A stretch of 64,000 nucleotides of DNA from Eutreptiella sp. 'Long Island Sound 2002' (GCA_964036045.1 OZ038380.1:183730185-183794184), one strand, 5' to 3'; shown: positions 1-11,012, counted from the first letter of the stretch. Numbers and translations are program-made. Notes: generated by a model from the sequence alone, not told the origin.

Positions 1-3000
1 ATGGACACAAACATGAGATACTCAGAAAAATCATCGAGAGAAATCTCAGGGAATTTGGTTGGCTTGAGGGTTGTATGACCAGCGAATGGTGCTGTGCACC
101 CTTCACAGTCCCGAAGCCACCGCCTGCAGACCAGAACACTATTGATGGTTGGCGAATGGTTGTTGATTTTCGCAATCTCAACGCCGAAACCAAGGCGGAT
201 TCGCACCCCCTGCCCCTCATTGAGGAGGAAATCGCCAAGAGGGCAAGAGGTCGTTTGTTTTCTGTGCTGGATCTCCGTCACGGCTTTCACCAAATGCCGT
301 TGAGGAAGGACAGCCGACCTCTCACCTGTATGTGCACGCCATGTGGCCCAGTCCAGTGGACGGTCATGCCCATGGGCCTGAAGAACGCCCCTTCGTTTTT
401 TCAAAGAATGATGGAGGATGTGCTTTTTACAGCTCATCCTGAGCTTCGTGCCTTCGTGAGTGTGTACATAGATGACATAATCATCGCGACAGAGGGGGAG
501 GGACTGACCGAAGCCGAGCTGGTGGCCCTACATGAAAAGCAGCTGAACCAAGTTTTGGACATTCTTGATGCCAATCAGCTGATTTGTGGGCCAAAGAAGG
601 GAAAACTATTTTTAAAATCAGTCGAATTTTGTGGTTCTCTCCTTGAGAATGGCACCCGACGACCCAGTCCAGGGAAGCTCGTCGCTATTCAGAAGTGGAA
701 GCGCCCTGAGACGATCACGGAATTGAGAGGATTCCTGGGTTGTTGCAATTTTTACCACACTTTTGTGCCGAATTATGCCAAATTTGCTGCCCCCCTCACT
801 GAATTATTGAAGGTAGGGAGAGATGCGGGCAAGGCAGGTTCAAAGGTTCGTGTCAAGTGGACTGACGAGTGCGAGGAGGCCTTCCATCACTTGAAGGCGG
901 CCCTCTGCGAAGTCGCCACGTTGCATGTGCCGAAATTTGACCGACCCTTCTACATAAGAACCGACGCTTCTAGGTACGCGATCGGAGCTGTCCTTGAACA
1001 GGTTGATGAAGCCACAGGTGATCATTACCCTCTTGCATTTTGGTCCTGGAAGCTAGCCCCATGCCAAATGCAATGGTCGCCGCATGAGCAAGAAACCTAC
1101 GCCATAATCTGTGCTTTAAAAAAGTACCAATCGTGGGTTGGCACCAATCGAGTCGAGGTCCTGACGGATCATCGATCTCTGGAGTATTGGGCCACCGAAC
1201 ACATTGATACTGTCGCGAGCCCAGCTGGTCGACGGGCCAGATGGTACGAATTTCTCAGTCTGTTTGACCTCCATGTGTCGTATTTGCCTGGAAAACACAA
1301 CACGGTAGCGGATGCTCTGAGCCGATGGGCTTACCCCGCTTCAGAGGGGCTGCAAAGTACCAACATCCATGGTACGGAGCAGGACCGCCACGTCGTAATC
1401 GAGTGGGATCAGGAAGAAAAAAAGCTCCTACGACGTGAATGCATGCAATGCGCTGTTAAACAGCATGCATTACCGTGCCATGACATCACGGCCTTCTCAG
1501 ATCCGTCGCATGCTCATGAAATCTGCACCAAATCACTGAAAGTCGTGGAAAAAGTCACCGATCCCTCCTCAGGGAGTGTGAAACGGTTTGACTACACCCG
1601 ACGTGTAAGTGGATTTCGGTTGATTCAGGGCATTCAGCGTCGAGATCCGGCCAAAACTCCACCCCTGCCGAAAGATTCCCTGATCATCCGTGACTGGACG
1701 TCCGATTATCTGCATGATTCCATGTTTAAAGAGGTCTTTGAGAATCTCAAATCCAAAGATGCTCACAAGGATGGAATCTATGCTGAGTACTCGTTGGATG
1801 GGGGGAAGCTGTGGATGGAGGGTAAATTGTGCGTACCAGACGCCCTGGCCCCCCGAGTGTTAAACTGGTGGCATAAATGGGAGTCCCCCCACGCACATGG
1901 CCGTCGATTATGGTCGATGATTAAACATAGGTTGTTTGGCTCAAGGCTATATACTCATTGCATGAAAGTAGCCGCCGGATGTGCCCAATGTGCTGTTTCG
2001 ACGCCCCCCAGCGCGAAGAAGCACGGCCATCTGAGGCCACACCCTATTCCGGAGCGCCTCTTTAACAGAGTCACCAGTGATTTTTTCTATCTTGGTGAGC
2101 TCGATGACGAAGAGTGCCATTGGACGAATAAAAAAGTCAATGGTGTGCTCCTTATTCAGTGCCGTCATTCCGGCTACATTCAGGTGTTGCCTTGCAACAT
2201 TGAGTCGATGACTGGCAAGGCTGCCGCCAAATGGTGCGCGCAGACCTGGATGGGAGGTTGGGACGTCCCATCCGAGGTGGTTACGGACTCAGGCAAAGAG
2301 TACACCTCCGAATGGTGGAGGGAATTATGTGCTCGCCTTGGAATCCACCACCTGCGATGTGAAATCCACTCGCATCGAGCGCTGCCTGGCGAAAGAGCCG
2401 GCCGCTCTATTATAAATATGCTTCGTAAGGAGCTCGCGAGTGAAAAGGATTTCCATTGGCTTGAAGTTCTCTTCGCATTGCTTCGCCGTTACCACAACAC
2501 GCCTTTGTACCATGGCCTTTCTCCAAATGAAATTGTTTTTGGACGAAAGAAGTGTTGGTGGAACATGCCGTTGAATAATCCTCGCCCTTGTAAAGATGCT
2601 TCGTTGTTTTTGGACGACGTCCAACGAGCAGATAAAACTGTCTCGAAATTAATCCATAAGCATCAAGCTGACTGGCTTTGGGTCCAGAATCAAGGCCGCA
2701 AAAACCCCCACAATTTTGAAGTCGATGATCGAGTTTGGCTTCGAAAATCCGAAACCACCCTGGACGGAGATGATAAGCTTCTTCCCTTGTGGGAGGGGCC
2801 ATTCGCTGTTACAGCGCGTCTAGGTGAGAACAGGTGGAGGATTCGTGTGGATGTCAGCAGGGAGATTGACGTTTCGGGCGATCGCCTCAAGAGAGAGATC
2901 CCCTCCTCCAAGGATCGGGTTAAACCCCTTTTTTGGACTTCGAAATTTTTGTCCGATCGGGTCATCGAAGGGGGGAAGTACGAACTCAAGAGGATTTTAG

Positions 3001-3422
3001 AAGCAAGACGTGACGCCAAGGGCGAATGGGAATTTCTATGTGAGTGGAGGGGCTTTGATTCCAGTCACAACAACTGGGAACCAGCCCAATCTTTTGTCCA
3101 TGGGTACACCAAGGGGTTCATCGACTTCCTCAAGAAGCACCCCGAAATTGGCGTACTCCTGACAGACTGTTTGTCGAAACCAGACAGACAGGTGGAGGGC
3201 GACGGAAAAAGACCTGTGGTGAATCGAGATCCAGCCTTTTACGGCCCTCAGCAGCCACATTCCAGGGCTGATCCGTCGATCCCCCCTCCTGCGGTCAGGC
3301 CAGCCCAGGAGCCAAATGAGGACCAAGCTTCAAGTTCGGCCGCTGATTTGCAGCGCCCAAGCTGTACGAGGGCCAGACCAGACAGGTTGGTGGTCACATG
3401 TATTCGTGCTTGGCTGAATTGA
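1..3422 (+). CDS. pol: Element A pol: RT, RNase H, integrase, chromodomain (5'-partial)
   Basis: The frame is open from the window edge (codons in phase with base 3) to TGA at 3420-3422. RT motifs are FSVLDLRHGFHQ near 260-295 and the catalytic YIDDII at 465-482. RNase H shows RTDAS near 960 and TDHRSLEYW near 1165, ending with VADALSRW. Integrase has an HHCC-like zinc region near 1880-1995, then catalytic acids in SDFF, TDSGKEY and GERAGR. The C-terminus is a chromodomain (about 2975-3135; FLCEWRGF and NNWEP), which in chromoviruses is thought to guide integration to marked chromatin. No stop or frameshift is seen in the visible part, unlike copy B. The ATG at 75 is internal, not the start. 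The product would be part of a polyprotein used in cytoplasmic particles and nuclear integration. Confidence 0.93.
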   Translation, partial: GHKHEILRKIIERNLREFGWLEGCMTSEWCCAPFTVPKPPPADQNTIDGWRMVVDFRNLNAETKADSHPLPLIEEEIAKRARGRLFSVLDLRHGFHQMPLRKDSRPLTCMCTPCGPVQWTVMPMGLKNAPSFFQRMMEDVLFTAHPELRAFVSVYIDDIIIATEGEGLTEAELVALHEKQLNQVLDILDANQLICGPKKGKLFLKSVEFCGSLLENGTRRPSPGKLVAIQKWKRPETITELRGFLGCCNFYHTFVPNYAKFAAPLTELLKVGRDAGKAGSKVRVKWTDECEEAFHHLKAALCEVATLHVPKFDRPFYIRTDASRYAIGAVLEQVDEATGDHYPLAFWSWKLAPCQMQWSPHEQETYAIICALKKYQSWVGTNRVEVLTDHRSLEYWATEHIDTVASPAGRRARWYEFLSLFDLHVSYLPGKHNTVADALSRWAYPASEGLQSTNIHGTEQDRHVVIEWDQEEKKLLRRECMQCAVKQHALPCHDITAFSDPSHAHEICTKSLKVVEKVTDPSSGSVKRFDYTRRVSGFRLIQGIQRRDPAKTPPLPKDSLIIRDWTSDYLHDSMFKEVFENLKSKDAHKDGIYAEYSLDGGKLWMEGKLCVPDALAPRVLNWWHKWESPHAHGRRLWSMIKHRLFGSRLYTHCMKVAAGCAQCAVSTPPSAKKHGHLRPHPIPERLFNRVTSDFFYLGELDDEECHWTNKKVNGVLLIQCRHSGYIQVLPCNIESMTGKAAAKWCAQTWMGGWDVPSEVVTDSGKEYTSEWWRELCARLGIHHLRCEIHSHRALPGERAGRSIINMLRKELASEKDFHWLEVLFALLRRYHNTPLYHGLSPNEIVFGRKKCWWNMPLNNPRPCKDASLFLDDVQRADKTVSKLIHKHQADWLWVQNQGRKNPHNFEVDDRVWLRKSETTLDGDDKLLPLWEGPFAVTARLGENRWRIRVDVSREIDVSGDRLKREIPSSKDRVKPLFWTSKFLSDRVIEGGKYELKRILEARRDAKGEWEFLCEWRGFDSSHNNWEPAQSFVHGYTKGFIDFLKKHPEIGVLLTDCLSKPDRQVEGDGKRPVVNRDPAFYGPQQPHSRADPSIPPPAVRPAQEPNEDQASSSAADLQRPSCTRARPDRLVVTCIRAWLN

Positions 3423-5249
3423 GGGAGATCCGTCGTGACTTGAGTCGCCGACGCCATAATCTGGGTAACAGTCGTCTAGTCCAGGGCGTCATGGCACTCG
3501 TCGCTAAAGCTCAAGGGTGTAGGTTCGAAACCCTTGCATGTCCAACTCCTACAAAAGCTCCAGCCTCGCCCCGTCGACCACTTATTTCAATGTGAGTGTT
3601 CTGACGACTTGAAAAAACCGCATTCTGCTCAATCCACTGTTCATTTTATCTGATTACATCATGATGTGGAGAACTGCGGATGTTTGATAATTTGACGTCA
3701 ATCAACTTTTCTTTGGTCTCCGTTCGGCAGACAAGGCGTAGATACGCTACCGAAAGCCACGGAGTGTGCTGCCGTGTTCAGAAAAAACCAAACTCAGGCT
3801 TAATTCAGGCAGATTCGGGGTAATCTTGTCTCTGGTGGTCTGTGCATCTTTGGAATTTGGCTACTCGTGCAGATGGAAGCAAATGTACATAGTAAAAACG
3901 CTGGCCAGCGACATTCACCCCTACAGGCACCCCCTGTAGTACTGGCTGCACCAGATGCGACGCCAGGAACTCTGATCTTACCTTCATTTGCCGTGATGCT
4001 GAAGCCAAAGTCCAGATTCAGATCCAGGATCCTCAAATTTGCCTTGAATTTCTCAGGTTTGTCCTTCATTCTGCCATTGTTGCACGAAACCCCGACGTCA
4101 ATTGTTCAGACAACCTTCAGACAGAGGCTCTAGGGACTTCTAAAAGCAACCTCTGAAGTCCGTAAGCTTCGTTGTATTTTTGGCACACGCCAATGTGAGC
4201 TCAATCCGACCTGAAACTGTCGAAAATGGTGAATCCAAGTGTCTTGTGGGACTCAATCGAAAGATGGGCCTTGTCCAAGTCGATTGACACCGCCGCCACT
4301 GTAAATACGGTGTCTCTCAGTTATATACTGTCAGTAAAGCGCCTTCAGCGAACATTCGGCGCGTTACATGCCAAGGATCCAGGGCTATCATGTCCCATCA
4401 TGATGCATCATCACATGATCCACATTTTCAATGAATCTGTTGGATGCTCGCGAACCAACGTGCCGGAAAGCACAATTGAGCTGAATAAACGACAATATAT
4501 ATTAACTCTAGTCTAAACGAAAGTGTTAGTAGTTTCAGTTCTAGACATTCCGCTTCATTTCACCTTCATCTTAGGGAATTTGCTGATTTTAGGACAATTT
4601 AGGTTGATTTCCTTGTCATCTTCTCTGATTCCTCGAAGATCTGTGCCTAACTAAGTGAACAGAAAAACATCCCTACCTTCTGTGGTTCACTTAGGGCCTA
4701 CAGACTACATCTGTATTTGTTTTCCCTCTCTGTGATTGTTTCATCCCCTTCATCTCTGCTCAATTTGATTCCCAATCTTGCTGAATCTAGTGATCATCCA
4801 CCAGATGCGCCAAATCTGAAGCACATGCTGCACTTTTCAGAACGAGAAAAGCGGGAGTAACACGATGTAGAGTTCGGCGAGGACACCGTAGCGTGCCCGC
4901 GACAGCGAAACTGTGCCAGAGCGCTGAGATGTCACTCCATTTCTTGATTCCCCCACTCAATCCACCAATAATCTACCTCATTCTCAACCAGTGCATGGTT
5001 TGGTATCGATCCTCGATACGTTTACATCCTTTTTAGCCCTTAACCTAATGTTTTACTGCACGGAGGACTGTTCGTCACTCTTCATTCTGTCTCATTTCAG
5101 GTTCATCCATCCTGATTCAGTGCCAATTCAGCCCAAATCAGGTCAGATCAAGCAGATTTCGCCCCATCGAGGCTACATTTCTATTTTTTTCTGGGACTTA
5201 CCCGCACTACGTTCTTCGTTGACGTAGCGACACACCCCAGTGTGTTTTT
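3423..5249 (+). other. Element A 3' UTR, non-coding
   Basis: This 1.8 kb stretch lies between the pol stop and the polypurine tract. From about 3621 it aligns with the 3' UTR of element B (20133 onward). The first 198 bp (3423-3620) are absent from B, which has only about 15 bp there. No convincing gene is seen; short open frames are not better conserved than the surrounding DNA. Confidence 0.8.
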
Positions 5250-5259
5250 GGAGGGGGGG
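5250..5259 (+). other. Polypurine tract of element A
   Basis: An all-purine run (GGAGGGGGGG) directly abuts the 3' LTR, the expected position of the plus-strand DNA primer. Element B has the matching tract at 21766-21775. Confidence 0.88.
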
Positions 5260-5792
5260 TGTAAGTGCGGCTAACCCCCATCTGCTCAGATTTTAGCAGA
5301 TCTGCCCCAGATTGGCTACATTTTGGTCATTTTCTTTGCTTCGGCGGAATCGCCGCCTCGCAGCTCAGTCTCAGGATCAGACCTTTATATTTCTGATATG
5401 CCGGATCTGATTCCGCGGTCCATTCTCCGTAAATCCGCCGCGTTCCGATCATTTACCTGGAATCGCCATTTGCCGCTGACGCGCGCTCGCGGGCCAGATC
5501 GGCCAAATATTTTTCACAATCGGATTTATATAAATCTTTTCAGATAGTTTTGGACACTCAGATGTACTTAGAATAATCCGCATCAATTTTCTTCATAGAC
5601 TGGGATTTTCTGCCGGATAACAATCAGCATGGATCTTGCTTCAGTTGTTGCTGCTCTCGCCTCCGTTGGTGTCCGTGTATCCGGTTCTACCCCCAACAGC
5701 AGCGTTCAGGTCGACTCCTCGCGTGCCTGCCCCACTGGTCTTGCCGGCCCCGAGCCCTCCGGCACGATCAACGACCCAGGGCAGCACTTTCA
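5260..5792 (+). repeat. 3' LTR of element A (family 1)
   Basis: A 533-bp LTR beginning TGTAAGTGCGG and ending CACTTTCA, so it has canonical TG...CA ends. It aligns along its length with the two LTRs of element B. It contains a TATA-like stretch near 5390 and, from ATG 5630, the start of the Gag frame. Here that frame runs out into flanking element C DNA and stops at 5824-5826. Confidence 0.93.
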
Positions 5793-6512
5793 AGCGGACT
5801 CCAAGAAAAGGGTTGCGCAAGCGTAAACGGCTTTTTGAAAAGAAGGTATGGGCCGTAGTATTCAAAGTTTTCAAGGAAATTTTTGCACAGTTGCATCAAA
5901 ATTTTTATAAACTTCAGACTCAAGTATTCAAATTCAGCCCACACCACAGAGCAGGTCAACAACCCATCTCTCAGGTATGTCAGTGTCACCTCACACTCAC
6001 GCATTGCGTTTGTGTTGGTTGTTTCGTCAAAACGTTAGGGTTGTCCACGCTGTGCTTGTTGGGGGGTCGGGTGTTCTTCTCTCGTGCTCTGCACAGGTAA
6101 AAACAGGAATGAAAGGTATGTGATGCGAATGGAGCGCGCAGCGCGCACGTAGGGTTAGAATATGCGCTGTGCTCGCGATGCATGTGCCTAATCGAGGCAT
6201 CCACACGCTGTGACGCTTCACCTGTATCCCTAATTCACCCTTGTTTCCTTCTTCACAGGTAAGTAAAGAAAGCGTTTGTTCGTGTGCGGCCGTGGCGTTA
6301 AAGTAGGGTTGCTTAAAACACTTAGGCTTGTTTTGTGTTCGTTTCAATTCGGCATTCACACGATGCATGGTGAGTAAGGTAGGTTAGCCCAGGAGGAGCT
6401 CACCTTCTGGTTGAGTCAGTGGTTCAGCCTCCCTTCCCTGCGTGCACATGATGCATTAAAGGGTAGGCCACGCGAATTGCGCGCGGTAAACCTTGTTTAG
6501 GTTACCCAGAGG

Positions 6513-6546
6513 CTCCTCGGTACGTTCTTTAAGAGAACCTGAGGAG
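6513..6546 (-). other. Conserved hairpin in family-2 3' UTR (element C copy)
   Basis: CTCCTCGG (6513-6520) pairs with CTGAGGAG (6539-6546), and GTTCT (6524-6528) pairs with AGAAC (6534-6538) around a TTAAG loop, leaving a 3-nt bulge. The same element is at 27507-27540 in D. Function unknown; a packaging, RNA-stability or reverse-transcription role is only a guess. Confidence 0.55.
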
Positions 6547-6605
6547 TCTCTTAAAGCTTGCTTGCTTGACAGGGGAGCTGATCCGTCAGCGTGTTTGCGA
6601 ACAGT

Positions 6606-6648
6606 GTATTATAGGTCACACTGAGAAGGGTATAATACCTGGAGTGTG
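6606..6648 (-). other. Possible H-type pseudoknot in family-2 3' UTR (element C copy)
   Basis: GTATTATA (6606-6613) is complementary to TATAATAC (6631-6638). CACACT (6617-6622), between them, is complementary to AGTGTG (6643-6648). The interleaved pairing has the topology of an H-type pseudoknot on either strand. All four arms are conserved in element D at 27602-27644. Confidence 0.5.
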
Positions 6649-7882
6649 GCTTGGTTCCTCCGTCGCAAACACCCCTTCATTTGCCTCTGTTGTACAGGTG
6701 GGAGAGGTTAAGGGTGATTGGTGCAAAACAGGGGCGCTGATCACAAATCAAATCACTGTGCCTCAGCCAGTACTGGCGAGGGCAGTTCGACCTCAACGAC
6801 ATCTGCGCTGTGCACGCAACGAGAGCACCCCTTCCCTCCAAGCCCTAGCAGGGGAAACGCGTTGTGGCGTCCCCTGTTAGGCTACAGCTGCTTAGGAGCG
6901 CTGTGTTCTCTTGTCTTCTTCACAGGAGGGCCATTAGGGCCTGAGTGTACTTCGACTGCAGCACCCAGTAGCGTGTGTAGGGGTTAGGGTCAGCAGGCCT
7001 GGCAAGAGGTGAGTGCAAGTGATGAGTGCTCATCCTGCCTTCGAAGGCCGGTGCTGGCGTTAGTGAGTGTAGTGTAGTGGTGTCTCCTGTCCCGCGTGCT
7101 TTTCCTCGTGGGCAGGGGAGTGCGTTAGCTTTTGGCCTGTAGCAAAAATGGGCGTTTTGTATGCCCTTAGCACACTTGGCCACCCCTCCCCTCTTAGTAG
7201 GTAGGGCTTTTGCCGTCTTACCCCAAGGATAGGCGCCAGCACAGAAATTGGGCGCCATAGGAGTGGTAATAGTACCTGATTAGGACCTTCGGTCCGACGT
7301 CAGCGAAGCCCGGTCTCCGGGAGCCACGCTGGGGAGAGAAGTGAGACACATACAGACATACGTAGCACACTTAGGGGTATGGTAAACCCTGTAAGGAAGG
7401 GTAGAACCCCATGGGTCTGGACCAGTCAGGGGTCCTAACTGTGGGCTCGCTTGTCCCCAAGGAGGGAAGACACACCTTGCCTCATAACACCTTGCTTGTC
7501 ATTCCCCCCTGGTGTAGTAAGCCACCGTTCTTCGTTAGGTCACCACCAAGGTCATTACATTAGGGCAGTACCCATGCAACACATGGTCAACAAGGCAAAC
7601 ACTCGCTGGGTGGCTGCAATCTTGATAAGCGGCCACCTGGCTCATGCTGGAAACCATAGGCATGGGTCTGCAGGGCACAGACAGGGTCAGTGCAGTGCTC
7701 AGTAAGCAGTAGTCTGTGTAAAAACCAATGGCCTTCGGCCAGGGAGTGGTTGTCACGGGGGGCTAACGGTCCTGTCCTGCGATGCAATGCGGGGCAACTG
7801 TGACAACTGCTCTTACAACCATACTCAGGCACGTCTGCAGAAGAGTGCTCACTGCACCTGTCAGTAGACTGACACAGGGAAA

Positions 7883-10480
7883 TTAGTTTCGCTTCTTACG
7901 CTGGGACATAGTCTCAGCACGGGTTAGGAGCTGACCCTCGTTGTTCTCAACGAGGTAAGTGCGGAAGATGGGGTTGATACTCCCATCTGGTTGTATGAAG
8001 GCTGACATAGGTTCCCAGGTCGCCTCAGACAACCCATAGCCATCCCACAGGGTTAGGAATTTCCAGCCCTGTTTATACTCGTGGAGAGCAATACCTGCAA
8101 CCACGTAGTAACCATCGACTGCCATCTCATCGGCAGTCATCTCTTCGAGTTTGTCTGCCTCCTCTGGACTGGCAGCGTTCTCTAGGTCTATACGTTCAAT
8201 CTCACTGTCGCTGAGGCGCCACTCATCCCAAGACAAGTCGTCAGGGGAGTGATAGTGCCTCAACTGCTTAGGTGCACACAACAGTTCACCACCTAGACGT
8301 GGACTGCACCTGACATGGATCCTAGATCCATCTATCCTGATGATACGATAGGGTCCAAAGTAAGGGTCCTGTAGGCAGTTACGTGGCCAGGAGGGTAGGC
8401 GTGAATGGTGTACCAAAACAAGGTCACCAACCTTGAAGCTGGCAGGTCGCCGTAGGCGGTTCCGTCGGCTCTGTTCACGGTCACGAATGTGCCTCAGGTT
8501 AGTACCAGCCTGGTTAGCCAGAGACTGCTTGTGTTCCAGCCAATCTCCCACAGGGCTCTTGAAGTCCTCAGGAAAGGGGGTTTTGAAGAACCAAGCAGGT
8601 CGTCCTCCATGGAACAGTTCGGGGGGGGTGAAACCCGTAGAAGAGCTCCGCTGTGAGTTCATGGACAGAACTGCCCAGGGCACTAGGCGTACCCAGTCCT
8701 TGGTGCGCTCCTGTTTCATCAGGATTCTTAAGTTTTGCTCCACCACACGGTTCTGTCTCTCACAGAGAGGGTTAGACGTGTGAGTATAGGGCACACCTGT
8801 GGTTACCTCCACGTTGAGGGCATTTAGCACTCGTTTGTACCACCCAGTGTCACTGCGGATGCGTACATCTTCATCAGAGTGCACCTGCTTAGGTGCTCCA
8901 TAGGGTTTGAACCATTGTTCGACCAACATTTTTACAGTCTGCTCACCTGTGATTTTCTTATTGCAAGGGAACACACGGGTGAAGCGAGATAGACCACAGG
9001 TGACCACGAGGCAACTATCATAGCCGCCAAAGCGTGGTAGGCCGTGGATGTAATCCACGTAGAGAACAGAGTTAGCACAATAGGGTATGGGTAAGCTGGA
9101 GATCAGGCCCCTATCCCTACTGTCGCTCTGCTTGCTGGCATGACAGCCACAAGCATCCACAATGGTCTGCATACGCGACCTCAGTTCAGTCAGGGTTAGA
9201 CTAGAGTAGAAACACTCACGGAAGAAGTCCACTGAGCGATTAGCGCCAGTGTGACCAGAACTGAGATGGGACCACTGTAGGCACCCATCCAGTCGTGCCT
9301 CAGGCACAACAATTCGGTCCTCGTAGAAGAGGTACTGATTGTTTTTATACCACTGGTGCCCGTCAATGACACGGGGTTCGAGACCAGTGCTGAGGGTTTG
9401 GAGTATTTCTTCATACTCTGACTGATAGTCGGTTAGACTCCAACCCTCCAGGATTCCAGCAGTGCGCATGGAAAGGTCAAGCTGGACATCCATACGCTGG
9501 AAAGCCTCTTTGGCGAGCGCCTCAGAGCTCTCACCAATAAGCGCATCGAAGTTGTTGCGCGATATATAGTCAGACAGTTCATTCTTAATCCCGGGGATGT
9601 GATGCACTGTCAGCCTGAACTGGCTCAGGTAAGTCCACCACCGTTTTAGCTTTGCTTTCTCTGGTGGTGGGCCCTTCTGAAAAGACTTCACAGGCTCCTG
9701 GTCACACAGCCAGACAATAGGGTTAGATCCCAGGAGTCGGGAATGTGATGATAGCACCAACATACCGGCCAGGAGTTCCTGGTCATAGGTGCTGTAGTTG
9801 GAACGCGCTTGGTTCCATTTCCAATTCCAGTGTCCCAGTGGCACTAGTCGCCACTCACTGGTAGGATAGTCATGTTTCAACGAACCATCACGGTTCAGTC
9901 CAGTAGTACGATAATGGCAGTGGGTTAGTTCAGCGGGGTTAAGCTCTTGCCATTGATAGATCGTACCTCCCCCCCCTACATCACTGGCATCAGTGATCAG
10001 GACTATCTCGCCCTCAGGGCGGGGCACTCCCAGGCAGTTGGAGGAGGCAATCTTCTTCTTCAACTCCTGGAAACACTCTTCCTCTCTGGAGGTCCACCTC
10101 CAGGGAGTAGTTTTCTTGATCGGGTCAGTGAGGGGTGCAGAGGAGTAAGTAAAATTGTGGATGTGACGCCGATAGAAATTACAGGCGCCCACAAAACTCC
10201 TCACATCGTGTAGACCCTTCTTAGGGTCATCGCGAATCTGCATGTCCTGTAGGGGCTGCATCTTAGACGAGGCTGGTTTCCACCAGCCATACCCCACGTC
10301 GAAACCCAAATACTCCATCTCCTCTTACATAAACTCACATTTTTCGAGTTTACTTCGGAGATGGTTTTCTTGGCAGACAATGAAAAATTCACGGAGGAGA
10401 AGGACGTGGTCCTCTTTGGTATTAGTACCCAAACTCACGTCGTCGATGTGAGCCTCCATTTCTGCACCCCGAGAAATCAA
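7883..10480 (-). pseudogene. pol: Element C pol, 3' portion: end of RT, RNase H, integrase, chromodomain
   Basis: This continues the RT domain broken by element B. The catalytic HIDDV lies just left of the B insertion, near 10435-10450. A TAA nonsense codon at 10325-10327 replaces a Gln codon of D. After it the frame is open for 811 codons to TAA at 7883-7885. RNase H shows LITDASDVGGGG and WLCDQEPVKSFQKG, as in D. Integrase shows VLYVDYIHG, HSDEDVRIRSDTGW and LCERQNR for the catalytic D, D and E. The C-terminus is a chromodomain-like module (GWKFLTLWDGY, ATWEP). This half could be expressed only if the upstream stops and insertions were bypassed, so it is called a pseudogene. Confidence 0.92.
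10476..10480. repeat. Target site duplication of element B, left copy
   Basis: ATCAA immediately left of the B 5' LTR. The same five bases follow the 3' LTR at 22308-22312. Five-bp duplications are usual for Ty3/gypsy integration. Confidence 0.92.
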
Positions 10481-11012
10481 TGTAAGTGCGGCTAGCCCCA
10501 TCTGCTCAGATTTTCAGACATTCTGCCCAGATTGGCTACATTTTGGTCATTTTCTTTGCTTCGGCGGAATCGCCGCCTCGCAGCTCAGTCACAGGATATT
10601 TCCTATATATTTCTGATATGCCGGATTTGATTCCGCGGTCCATTTCCCGTAGATCCGCCGCGTTCCGCTATTTTAGCTGGAATCGCCATTTGCCGCTGAC
10701 GCGCGCTCGCGGGCCAGATCGGCCAAACATTTTTACATAATTGGATTATTTAAATCTTTTCAGACAGTTTTGGACACTCAGATGTATTTAGAATAATTCG
10801 CATCAATTTTCTTCATGGACTGGGATTTTCTGCCGGACCACAATCAGCATGGACCTTGCTTCTGTTGTCGCTGCTCTCGCCTCCGTTGGTGTTCGAGTAT
10901 CCGGTTCTACCCCCAATAACAACATCCAGGGAGACTCCTCGCGTGCCTGCCCCACTGGTCTTGCCGGCCCCGAGCCCTCCGGCACCCTCAACGACCCAGG
11001 GCAGCACTTTCA
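10481..11012 (+). repeat. 5' LTR of element B
   Basis: TGTAAGTGCGG...CACTTTCA, 532 bp. The start is fixed by the ATCAA duplication and the end by the adjoining primer binding site. A TATA-like run (TATATAT) is at 10604-10610. The gag ATG at 10849 lies inside the LTR, so about the first 54 Gag codons are LTR-encoded. Confidence 0.95.
10604..10610 (+). promoter_or_regulatory. TATA-like element in the family-1 LTR
   Basis: TATATAT lies 124 bp into the LTR and about 240 bp upstream of the Gag ATG, plausible for the RNA polymerase II promoter of the element. It is repeated in the 3' LTR near 21899 and is partly conserved in element A. No transcription start can be read from sequence. Confidence 0.4.

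Larger units (their letters stand above)
1..5792 (+). mobile_element. Element A: 3' part of a family-1 Ty3/gypsy chromovirus
   Basis: The element enters from the left edge inside the RT domain, runs through RNase H, integrase and chromodomain, then a 1.8 kb 3' UTR, a polypurine tract and the 3' LTR. Sequence and layout closely match element B (16720-22307), so both belong to one family. Its 5' half lies outside the window. The sequence right of the LTR (from 5793) resumes the 3' UTR of minus-strand element C, so A is inferred to be inserted in C. Its target duplication cannot be checked because the left end is missing. Confidence 0.93.
5793..7882 (-). other. Element C 3' UTR (non-coding, structured)
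   Basis: This is 2.1 kb downstream of the element C pol stop, read on the minus strand. From about 6370 to 7300 it matches blocks of the element D 3' UTR (about 27340-28320), which identifies it as family-2 untranslated sequence. Two conserved foldable blocks (6513-6546 and 6606-6648) are listed separately. No gene is seen. The C polypurine tract and 3' LTR should lie beyond element A, outside the window. Confidence 0.8.

Noticed and set aside
3430-3560. Possible tRNA gene after the A pol stop
   Set aside because: It has a B-box-like GGTTCGAAACC but the T stem and acceptor do not pair as a tRNA; kept only as a SINE-like suspicion.
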